Source: Actinomycetota bacterium
Lineage (GTDB): Bacteria; Actinomycetota; Acidimicrobiia; Acidimicrobiales; JACDEA01
Direction of reading: 5' to 3'
DNA length: 7,292 nt
NCBI GenBank assembly: GCA_013816725.1
Contig: JACDEA010000106.1
Span: 1 to 7,292 of the forward strand
Each line of letters begins with the position of its first letter. Within the stretch, counting starts at the first letter, position 1. Below the pieces are notes generated by a model. The model had not been told where the DNA came from. It ran no database searches and saw only the letters and a program-made list of their open reading frames with translations. Made by a program: the position numbers and the translations under genes. Below are positions 1 to 6,331 of this stretch, one piece after another.

Positions 1-2
1 GC

Positions 3-242
3 CTGATCCGGCGCTACCGCCAGATCGGCGCGGTCTATGAGCACCTCGGCATCTTCAGCGACCTGCGGCAGGCGACGGGCCGCGGCCTGCTCACCCAGGG
101 CCTGCGCACCGCGGGAGCGGTGAGCCCGTCGGGAAGCGCCGGCGGGAGGCGCCGGCGGGCCGGGATCGCGGCCCTCAAGGCGGCCGCGGTGGCATGTGGC
201 CGTCTCGAATCCCGATTGGGGCGGCGCTTGCCGCGAGGGTGA
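3..242 (+). CDS. 3' end of an unrecognised gene (partial, 5' end outside window)
   Basis: This frame is open from the left edge to a TGA at 240-242, whereas the other two forward frames hit stops within the first 40 bases. It encodes the last 79 residues of a protein. The visible part starts with a Tyr/Arg-rich, probably helical stretch (LIRRYRQIGAVYEHLGIF) and ends in a low-complexity, strongly basic Gly/Arg/Ala tail without an obvious domain. I do not recognise the family. Its place just upstream of a Wzz-like gene makes a polysaccharide-biosynthesis enzyme such as a glycosyltransferase plausible, but that is inference from context only. It ends 82 bp before the next start, and a candidate promoter lies in that gap, so it may or may not share a transcript with the genes downstream. 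Confidence 0.5.
   Translation: MIRRYRQIGAVYEHLGIFSDLRQATGRGLLTQGLRTAGAVSPSGSAGGRRRRAGIAALKAAAVACGRLESRLGRRLPRG
136..159 (+). repeat. 11-bp direct repeat in a coding tail
   Basis: GCGCCGGCGGG occurs twice (136-146 and 149-159), separated by AG. It lies in the Gly/Arg-rich tail of the upstream partial gene. The two copies are in different codon phases (13-bp period), so they encode different residues. It is most likely simple GC-rich low complexity rather than a functional element. Confidence 0.5.
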
Positions 243-251
243 GCCCGAGGT

Positions 252-281
252 TTGACACACTGGTAGCGGTCCGCGGAGACT
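252..281 (+). promoter_or_regulatory. Candidate promoter for the Wzz-like gene
   Basis: A perfect -35 box, TTGACA (252-257), starts 10 bp after the stop of the upstream partial gene. Eighteen bases downstream is GAGACT (276-281), a weak -10 hexamer matching TATAAT at three of six positions. Transcription would start near 288 and leave a leader of about 37 bases before the ATG at 325. The perfect -35 in 66-70% GC DNA inside a non-coding gap is the main support; the -10 is weak. If real, the Wzz-like gene and the AlkP genes behind it form their own operon. Confidence 0.4.
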
Positions 282-324
282 GCACCGGCACCAGCCCGGG
301 CGCCACCAACGACCGCGAAAGACA

Positions 325-1365
325 ATGGGATTCCTCTCTCTTCTGTGGCGCCACCGGGTCACCTTGGTCATCTCGGCCGTGCTGGCTGCCGTCGTCGGCC
401 TGTTCTTCGGCTTGACGGGGCCAATCACGTTCACCAGCACCGGCCAGCTCCTGCTCCCGGCCACCGATCCGGTGGCGGCCGGCGGCGGCGGCAACGCCGG
501 CAAGCCCGACGCCTCGCTCGTCGGCATCCAGGTCAAGACCTACTCCGACAAGGACCTATCGGGCGAGGTGCGCCGGGCGCTGGGCCAGGACGCCCCGCTG
601 CTCAACTCGATCCGGGCCGTCCGGCTGCGCGACCCCGTCTTCTACCGGCTCACCGCCGAGGCCAAGCGCGGGCCGGTGGCCCGGGCCGCCATCCAGCACG
701 CGTCGGACGCAATGATCACCAAGGCCAGCGACCTGGCCAAGAGTCAGGTCGAGAAGCTCCAGAAGCTCGTCACCGAGCGGTTGGGCCCGCTCGACCAGCA
801 GTCGGTCACCGCCGCCGGCGAAGTCATCACCAAGCAAACCGCCTACGAGTCGCTTGCCGCTCAGGCCAAGAGCCTCCAGGGCCAGATCGACGCCGCCCGC
901 GAGGCGGCGGCCCGGGCCGCCGTAAGCGGCAAGGGCAGCAGCTCCACCGGCAGCGCCATCGCCGGCAGCGTGCAGAGCCAACTCGACAACCTCAACAAGC
1001 AGCTGATCCCGGCGCAGGTCGCCTATGAACAGGCCAAGAGCAAGGCGGCGGTCATCAACGCCCAGCGTCAAGGGCTCCAGGACCAGGTGCAGAAGGCCAC
1101 CGACAGCTACCTGGCCACGCAGGTGTCGGCGTCGCTCGCCGCGCCGCCCACCCGACCGATCTCGGGCCGCAAGCTCAAGCTGGCCACGATGGTCGCGCTC
1201 GAGATCCTCGTAAGCCTGGCCGTAGCCGCGGCGTCGATCGCCTGGCTCGAGCGCCGCCAGGTCGCCAGCGGTCTGCGCGGCCGCCTACGCCGCAACCGCG
1301 GCCGCGGCACCGTGCGCGGCCTGGGTGCGCCGGCTCCCGCGCAGATGGCGCGCAGCCGCCGATGA
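325..1365 (+). CDS. Wzz-like polysaccharide co-polymerase (chain-length determinant) membrane protein
   Basis: This 346-residue protein has the Wzz/PCP layout: a short cytoplasmic N-terminus, a transmembrane helix at about 12-32, and a long Ala/Gln/Lys-rich helical, coiled-coil-like region at about 120-265. A proline motif (APPTRPISGRKLKL, about 273-286) precedes a second transmembrane helix at about 287-308. Proteins of this family sit in the inner membrane and set chain length or assist export of O-antigen, capsule or exopolysaccharide. There is no Walker-type tyrosine kinase domain after the second helix. Instead there is a 38-residue, strongly basic cytoplasmic tail. The start is the ATG at 325, chosen because the hydrophobic helix follows directly; only a weak purine-rich ribosome site (GAAAGA, 317-322) precedes it. 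The stop overlaps the next start as ATGA (1362-1365), which indicates translational coupling to the first AlkP gene. The family call rests on architecture, as overall sequence in this family is poorly conserved. Confidence 0.8.
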   Translation: MGFLSLLWRHRVTLVISAVLAAVVGLFFGLTGPITFTSTGQLLLPATDPVAAGGGGNAGKPDASLVGIQVKTYSDKDLSGEVRRALGQDAPLLNSIRAVRLRDPVFYRLTAEAKRGPVARAAIQHASDAMITKASDLAKSQVEKLQKLVTERLGPLDQQSVTAAGEVITKQTAYESLAAQAKSLQGQIDAAREAAARAAVSGKGSSSTGSAIAGSVQSQLDNLNKQLIPAQVAYEQAKSKAAVINAQRQGLQDQVQKATDSYLATQVSASLAAPPTRPISGRKLKLATMVALEILVSLAVAAASIAWLERRQVASGLRGRLRRNRGRGTVRGLGAPAPAQMARSRR

Positions 1366-2987
1366 CCCGCCTTCTCGTTCTCGGGCTCGACGGCGCCACG
1401 TTCGACCTGCTGTTGCCGTGGGCCGAACAGGGCGTGCTGCCCACCTTCGCATCGCTGTTGGCCGGCGGCACCGCGGCCGAGTTGCGGTCGGTGCCGAACA
1501 TGAACACGGCGCCGGCGTGGACGACGTTCATGACCGGCAAGAACCCCGGCCAACACGGCATCTTCTGGTTCGCCGAGGAGGGCGACAAGCCCGGGACGGT
1601 CCGGTTCGTCAACGGTGCCGACCGCCGCGCGCAGACGATCTGGAAGCTGCTCTCCGACGCCGGTAAGCGGGTGGCGTCGGTCAATGTGCCGCTCACGTTC
1701 CCGGCCGAGGCGGTCAACGGCGTGCAGTTGTGCGGCTTCGACGCGCCGTCGACGTCGAGCCCCGGCTTCAGCCACCCGCCCGAGGCGATCCGCGAACTCG
1801 AGGCCGACAACGGCATGTACGTGCTCCACGCCGCGGTGAGCCATCACGCCAACGCCGGCCGGCTCACCAAGGTCGTCGACGCAGCGCTCGAGGCCGAGGA
1901 GACCCGGGTGAAGGCCGCGCTGCAGGTGCTCGACCGCGAACCCTGGGACGTCTTCATGTACATGGTGAAGTCCACGGACCAGGTCGCGCACCACGCGTGG
2001 GAGTACGACACGAGTGACCAGCAGTGGATGAAGCCGGTCTACGAGTACGCCGATCAGGTGCTCGCCCGTTTCCTCGAGCGGGTCGGGCCCGACTGCGGTG
2101 TAATCGTGATGTCCGACCACGGCATGGGGTGGCGCCAGCCCGCGGTCGAGTTCCTCAACGACGTCCTGGCCCAGTTGGGCTACGTGCGCCGCACCGACCA
2201 AGCCCGCCGGGGCACCACGTGGCGGTTGCACCGGCTGGCGCGTCGGTTGGGCGCCCGCACCCGCGGGTGGCTCAAGCGACGCCTGCCCGGCGTGTATGCC
2301 CGTTTCGGGTACCAGGTCCGCTTCGGCGGCATCGACTGGTCGGCCACGCGCGCCTATTGCGACGACAGTCGCAGCTGCGTGTGGGTCAACCTTCGCGGGC
2401 GTAACCCCAACGGGATCGTCGACCCCGAGGACTACGAGGCGTTGGTGGAGGACCTGCGCGAGGTGCTGCTCAACCTCACCGACCCCGAGACGGGCGAGAA
2501 GGTCGTGGCGTCGGTGTGGCGCCCGCACGAGATTTACAGCGGGCCGTACACCGAGCGGGCGCCCGACCTCCAGATCGACTGGCGGTACGACCGCCCGGTG
2601 ACCGGTCTCACCTACGAGGGGCGGCTGGGCCAGGCCCATTCGGCCCGTCCGGCCAAGGGCTTCATGCACAAGCTCACCGGCGCGCACCGCCGCCACGGGG
2701 TGCTGGTGACCCACGGGCCGCAGTTCAAGGCCGGCGCCGTTCTCGACGACGTGGGCCTCGAGGACGTGGCGCCCACGATCCTGCATCTGGCCGGTGTCCC
2801 CGTACCCGACGACATGGACGGGCGCGTCATCCTCGAAGCGCTGGCCGACCACCACGCCGCCCGCCCCGTCGTCAGCACGGCGGTCAACGGCCACATCGAT
2901 GACGACGAACTCGCAGCCGCGCCGGTGTACACCGCTGGCGAAGAGGCCGAGGTCGAAGACCGTCTGCGGTCCCTGGGCTATCTGTAG
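1362..2987 (+). CDS. AlkP-superfamily phosphodiesterase/phosphohydrolase, copy 1 (type A)
   Basis: This 541-residue protein belongs to the type I phosphodiesterase / nucleotide pyrophosphatase branch of the alkaline phosphatase superfamily. By alignment with known NPP sites I assign: D10 (in GLDGATFD), nucleophile T49 (NTAPAW), D252 and H253 (SDHG) to one metal; D206 and H210 (DQVAH) and H442 (AHRRHG) to the other. The family hydrolyses phosphate mono- or diesters through a covalent Ser/Thr intermediate with two metals, usually zinc; the substrate here is unknown. There is no signal peptide or membrane segment, so it is predicted cytosolic. A very basic helical insert (276-310: 13 Arg/Lys, one Asp) follows the SDHG strand, and the end carries the tail YTAGEEA...LGYL. 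The start overlaps the Wzz-like stop by 4 bp. The TAG stop is followed at once by the in-frame GTG of the next paralogue. Confidence 0.93.
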   Translation: MTRLLVLGLDGATFDLLLPWAEQGVLPTFASLLAGGTAAELRSVPNMNTAPAWTTFMTGKNPGQHGIFWFAEEGDKPGTVRFVNGADRRAQTIWKLLSDAGKRVASVNVPLTFPAEAVNGVQLCGFDAPSTSSPGFSHPPEAIRELEADNGMYVLHAAVSHHANAGRLTKVVDAALEAEETRVKAALQVLDREPWDVFMYMVKSTDQVAHHAWEYDTSDQQWMKPVYEYADQVLARFLERVGPDCGVIVMSDHGMGWRQPAVEFLNDVLAQLGYVRRTDQARRGTTWRLHRLARRLGARTRGWLKRRLPGVYARFGYQVRFGGIDWSATRAYCDDSRSCVWVNLRGRNPNGIVDPEDYEALVEDLREVLLNLTDPETGEKVVASVWRPHEIYSGPYTERAPDLQIDWRYDRPVTGLTYEGRLGQAHSARPAKGFMHKLTGAHRRHGVLVTHGPQFKAGAVLDDVGLEDVAPTILHLAGVPVPDDMDGRVILEALADHHAARPVVSTAVNGHIDDDELAAAPVYTAGEEAEVEDRLRSLGYL

Positions 2988-4586
2988 GTGACCCGGCCGT
3001 ATCCCGCGGTCGTCTGCGTGGGCCTCGACGGCGCCACCTTCGACGTCATCGATCCGATGGTTGCCGCCGGCCGGCTGCCCACGCTGGCCAAGCTGCTGTC
3101 GGGCGGCACGCGCGCCGCACTGCGCTCGGTGATCCCGCCGCTGTCGGCGCCGGCGTGGGTGTCGTTCATGACGGGCACGAATCCCGGCCGGCACGGCGTG
3201 TACCACTTCAGGACGCTCGAGCGCGATGGCATCGGCGCCACCCTCGTGGGGTCGTGGGCGTACAAGGGCACCACGATCTTCGACCGGGCGTCGGCTGCCG
3301 GCCGTCGTGTTCTCGCCTTCCGCGTGCCAATGACGTACCCGGCCTGGCCGGTGAACGGCACGATGATCTCGGGGTTCCCGACGCCGGACCCGCGCACCAC
3401 CTACAGCGAGCCCCCCGGGGTCGGCGCCCGTATCGGCCCGCTCGTGCAGATGAACGCGATGCGCAGCATGGTGTCGTCGGTCGCCGACCAGGCCGCCAAC
3501 TTCGACTTCTACCTGGAGCGATCCACCGACGCCATCGTCGAGTTGCTCGCCGCCGGCGACGTTGACTTCTTCTGTTACGTGAACAGCGTCACCGACTGGA
3601 TCGCCCACAAGTTCTGGCGCTTCTCCGATCCCGACGCGCCGGCCTACGAGCCCTATGCCGTCGCCGGCGGGGGCACGCTGATCGAGTCGTTCTACGAGAA
3701 GGTCGACGATTCGCTCGGTCGCATCCTCGCGGCGGCGCCCGACGACGCGCTGGTAGTGGTCCTCTCCGACCACGGCACCGGTCGCCGGTCGACGGCTCGG
3801 TTCGACACCGCGGCGTGGCTCGAAGGCCTTGGGCTCTTCGCCCGGGCCGGCGGCGGGCGCGGCCCGCGAGGATCGGGGCGCCGGCGGCTGGTCGCCGTCC
3901 TCGACTGGGTGAAGGACGTCGTCCCCAAGAAGCACTGGCTATGGCGCCACGCGCCGGCCCTCGTTCGCACGCGCGTCGCCAGCGTGCGTTCGGAGAAGGC
4001 GGCCGTCGACTGGAGCCGGGCTCGGGCCTACCCGGTCAAGCTCGACCACCACGTCGAGGGCGTCAACGTGAACCGTGAGTTGGTGGGGGATCGCTACGAG
4101 GAGGTGCGCGACGCGGTCATCGCGGCGGCGGCATTCGTCCCGCAGCTGATCGGCGTTCATCGCCGCGAGGACGTGTACAGCGGCTCGCACGCCGACGTCG
4201 CGCCCGATGTCATTCTCGAGCTCGACCCCGCCTTCGAGTTCGGCCCCGGCACCAGCGCACCGGCCAGTCGCATGAAGCGGTCGAGTGCAACGCACCGCCA
4301 GGACGGCATCCTCGCGCTGGCCGGCCCCGGCGTGCGCGAAGGCGTCGACCTGGGCCACGCCAGCCTGCTCGACGTGCCGGCCACGCTGATGTGGGCGCTC
4401 GGTCTGGACGTGCCCGCGGCGATGGACGGCCGCGTTCTGAGCGATGCGTTCGACCCCGACTTCGTCGCCGCCCACCCGGCCCGTATCGGTGACGCCGGCG
4501 TCGATAGCGAAGGCCCCGCCGCCGTCTACACCGCCGACGAAGAAGCGGGCATGGCCGCCCACCTCGAGGAGCTCGGTTACCTGTAG
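2988..4586 (+). CDS. AlkP-superfamily phosphodiesterase/phosphohydrolase, copy 2 (type B)
   Basis: This 532-residue paralogue of the preceding gene starts at a GTG that abuts the previous TAG with no gap and in the same frame. Predicted metal ligands and nucleophile are all present: D14 (GLDGATFD), S53 (PLSAPAW, Ser in place of Thr), D203 and H207 (DWIAH), D261 and H262 (SDHG), H436 (THRQDG). It differs from copies 1 and 3 in having PP before the nucleophile motif, GRHGVYHF after it, an ISGFPTP motif at about 127-133, and no GIVDPxDY segment; it ends YTADEEA...ELGYL. A Gly/Arg linker (about 288-300) follows the SDHG region, then a basic stretch and DWSRARAY (341-348). No signal peptide is visible. 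With no ribosome site in the gap, translation probably depends on re-initiation after copy 1. Reaction type is inferred from the family; the substrate is unknown. Confidence 0.93.
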   Translation: MTRPYPAVVCVGLDGATFDVIDPMVAAGRLPTLAKLLSGGTRAALRSVIPPLSAPAWVSFMTGTNPGRHGVYHFRTLERDGIGATLVGSWAYKGTTIFDRASAAGRRVLAFRVPMTYPAWPVNGTMISGFPTPDPRTTYSEPPGVGARIGPLVQMNAMRSMVSSVADQAANFDFYLERSTDAIVELLAAGDVDFFCYVNSVTDWIAHKFWRFSDPDAPAYEPYAVAGGGTLIESFYEKVDDSLGRILAAAPDDALVVVLSDHGTGRRSTARFDTAAWLEGLGLFARAGGGRGPRGSGRRRLVAVLDWVKDVVPKKHWLWRHAPALVRTRVASVRSEKAAVDWSRARAYPVKLDHHVEGVNVNRELVGDRYEEVRDAVIAAAAFVPQLIGVHRREDVYSGSHADVAPDVILELDPAFEFGPGTSAPASRMKRSSATHRQDGILALAGPGVREGVDLGHASLLDVPATLMWALGLDVPAAMDGRVLSDAFDPDFVAAHPARIGDAGVDSEGPAAVYTADEEAGMAAHLEELGYL

Positions 4587-4614
4587 GCGGGAGCGCCGGC
4601 CACAGGTGCTCCGC
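4587..4614 (+). terminator. Hairpin between the two AlkP gene pairs (possible terminator or attenuator)
   Basis: Directly after the TAG of copy 2, GCGGGAGCGCC (4587-4597) can pair with GGTGCTCCGC (4605-4614) around a 7-base loop (GGCCACA). The stem has about ten pairs, with one bulged G and one G-U wobble. The bases that follow (TAGTTACC) are not a T-run, so it is not a classic intrinsic terminator. It could still act as a weak terminator or a 3'-end stabiliser. Its position exactly between the two gene pairs is the reason to list it. Confidence 0.4.
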
Positions 4615-4617
4615 TAG

Positions 4618-4648
4618 TTACCAATCGCGCCGGTCCATCTGTGAGAAT
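4618..4648 (+). promoter_or_regulatory. Candidate promoter for copy 3, possibly leaderless
   Basis: GAGAAT (4643-4648) matches TATAAT at four of six positions and ends seven bases before the GTG start at 4655, so transcription could begin on the start codon itself. Leaderless starts of this layout are common in actinobacteria. TTACCA (4618-4623) is a four-of-six -35 match with a 19-bp spacer, on the long side. There is no good Shine-Dalgarno sequence before the GTG, which fits a leaderless start, but the purine run GAGAA could alternatively serve as a weak ribosome site. Confidence 0.35.
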
Positions 4649-4654
4649 GACTCG

Positions 4655-6331
4655 GTGACAACCCCCAAGGTCTTGATCATCGGCCTCGACGCGGCCACGC
4701 CCCGGCTCGTCGAGAAGTGGGTGAGCGAAGGCCGCCTTCCCACCATCGCCAAGTTTCTCGCCGACGGCGCATTCGGGCCCCTGCGGTCGGTGCCGAATCG
4801 CAACAGCGCGCCGGCCTGGTCGACGATGGTTACCGGCACCAATCCCGGCAAGCACGGCATCTTCTGGTTTACCGAGGACAACCCCGAGACCTACGACTAC
4901 AAGTTCGTCAACGGGTCGTTCCGGCGCACGAAGGCCTTCTGGCGCGTGCTCTCCGACGAAGGCCAGCGAGTCGGAATCGTCAACGTCCCCCTCTCGTTCC
5001 CGGCCGAGGACGTCAACGGCGTGTTCGTCGGCGGACTCGACAGCCCCAGCCCCGACGACCCGCGCTTCACTCACCCTCCGGAGTTGCGCCACGAGGTCGT
5101 GAAGGCGGCGGGCGGCGAGTACTTCGTGCACCCGGGATTGGCCAAGTTCGTCATTGCCGGCCAGGCCGACGAGGGCCTCGAACGGTTGCACCGCTCGATC
5201 GACAAGCGGGCCGCGGTGTCCAAGCACCTGATGGCGAACCACGAGTGGGACGCGTTCATGGTCGTGTTCACCGAGACCGACGTCGTGCAGCACTTCTTCT
5301 GGAAGCAGATGGAGGACCCCGACCCCGGCACTCCCGAACATCACCAGACCGCGGTGCGCGACACCTACGAGCACTGCGACCGCGTCGCCGCCGACCTGAT
5401 TGAAGCCGCCGGCCCCGACACGCTCGTGATCGTCGTCTCCGACCATGGCGCCCGGTTCGACGACGGGCTCGCCCGCGCCATACCCAGCTGGCTAGAGCAG
5501 CTCGGATTGTTGGCGTACAAGGAAGAGAAGGCCAACCGCAACGCCAAGGCCGTCGTCCAGGGCGCCATCGCCAAGACGTTTCGTCAGCTCGACAAGCGCC
5601 TCTCGCCCGAGGCCAAGCACCGGTTGGCCCGGCGTTTCCCGTGGGCCCGCAGCCGGGTCGAGGTGATGATGTCGTACGCCAAGGTCGACTGGTCCCGCAC
5701 GCTCGCGTACACCGATGGCAAGCGACCCGAGATCTGGATCAACCTCAAGGGTCGCCAGAACCAGGGCATCGTCGATCCGGCCGACTACGACAAGGTCCGC
5801 CAGCAGATCATCGACGCCATCGAGCCGGCGCTGAACGCCAAGACCGGCGAGCCGCTGTGTCGCAAGGTGTGGAAGCGCGAGGACGCCTACAGCGGCCCTT
5901 ACGTCGAGCGCTCGCCCGACCTCATCATCGAGTGGCTCGACGCCGGGCCCTGCCTCGACGTGAAGCAGGCCGACGGACGCGTGTTCAAGCTCGAGAAGCA
6001 CCACCTGCCCGACGATCCTTTCGACCGCCTGCTCAACGGCGGTCACGATCAGTTCGGCATCGTTGGTCTGCTCGGGCCCGGCGTCAGGCCCGGGCGCATC
6101 GACGGTGCCGAGATCGCCGACATCGGCCCGACCATTCTCTATGTGCGCGACGCGCCGATCCCCGAGGATGTCGACGGCAAGGTTCTCACCAGCGCGCTGA
6201 CCTTCGACCGCGGCGCCAAGCAGGGCGACAGCGCCCAGGCTCCGCCGACTAGCGCAGGCGATACCCAGTACTCGGCTGACGAGGAGGCCGAGATCCACGA
6301 ACGCCTCCAAGCGCTGGGGTATGTCGAATAG
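4655..6331 (+). CDS. AlkP-superfamily phosphodiesterase/phosphohydrolase, copy 3 (type A')
   Basis: This 558-residue protein is closest in the window to copy 1. Shared blocks include SVPN.N(S/T)APAW, HGIFWF.E, FVNG..RR, VNVPL.FPAE.VNGV, HPPE, GIVDP.DY and YSGPY.ER.PDL. Predicted ligands and nucleophile are D12 (GLDAAT, Ala in place of the usual Gly), S51, D209 and H213 (DVVQH), D263 and H264 (SDHG), H464 (GGHDQFG). It lacks a signal peptide and membrane helices, so it is predicted cytosolic. A Lys/Arg-rich helical insert spans about 289-336. The C-terminus has a longer linker (about 517-537) before the conserved tail YSADEEA...LGYVE. The GTG at 4655 is chosen because the beta-strand leading into GLD starts at once and the nearby ATG at 4647 is out of frame and closed after three codons. 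It is set off from copy 2 by 68 bp and overlaps copy 4 by 11 bp. Confidence 0.93.
   Translation: MTTPKVLIIGLDAATPRLVEKWVSEGRLPTIAKFLADGAFGPLRSVPNRNSAPAWSTMVTGTNPGKHGIFWFTEDNPETYDYKFVNGSFRRTKAFWRVLSDEGQRVGIVNVPLSFPAEDVNGVFVGGLDSPSPDDPRFTHPPELRHEVVKAAGGEYFVHPGLAKFVIAGQADEGLERLHRSIDKRAAVSKHLMANHEWDAFMVVFTETDVVQHFFWKQMEDPDPGTPEHHQTAVRDTYEHCDRVAADLIEAAGPDTLVIVVSDHGARFDDGLARAIPSWLEQLGLLAYKEEKANRNAKAVVQGAIAKTFRQLDKRLSPEAKHRLARRFPWARSRVEVMMSYAKVDWSRTLAYTDGKRPEIWINLKGRQNQGIVDPADYDKVRQQIIDAIEPALNAKTGEPLCRKVWKREDAYSGPYVERSPDLIIEWLDAGPCLDVKQADGRVFKLEKHHLPDDPFDRLLNGGHDQFGIVGLLGPGVRPGRIDGAEIADIGPTILYVRDAPIPEDVDGKVLTSALTFDRGAKQGDSAQAPPTSAGDTQYSADEEAEIHERLQALGYVE

Noticed and set aside
35..325. A 96-codon minus-strand frame at the left edge
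   Set aside because: Arg/Pro/Ala-rich with no motif, and it overlaps the more plausible forward partial gene and the candidate promoter.
345..1028. A 227-codon plus-strand frame within the Wzz-like gene
   Set aside because: It is Arg/Pro/Ala/Gly low complexity in an alternative frame, while the 325-1365 frame has two membrane helices and a coiled coil.
1107..3935. A 942-codon open frame on the minus strand across copies 1 and 2
   Set aside because: It lies fully antisense to genes with clear catalytic motifs, crosses their junction (both genes share a frame), and its translation is low-complexity Val/Gly/Ala/Arg/His/Asp with no recognisable domain. Long antisense frames are expected in GC-rich coding DNA.
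4641..4658. Tiny upstream frame (GTG AGA ATG ACT CGG TGA) overlapping the start of copy 3
   Set aside because: Only a few codons and no ribosome site. The bases are better explained as a -10-like box and spacer; a leader-peptide role cannot be supported.
4577..6310. Long minus-strand open frames opposite copy 3 (4577-5446 and 5492-6310)
   Set aside because: Same antisense-shadow pattern as above; no domain, ribosome site or independent support.
1362..6331. Possible assembly duplication producing the repeated AlkP genes
   Set aside because: The copies differ widely in protein sequence and length (541, 532, 558 residues) and share only short DNA matches in conserved motifs, so they are old paralogues and not a copied contig segment.
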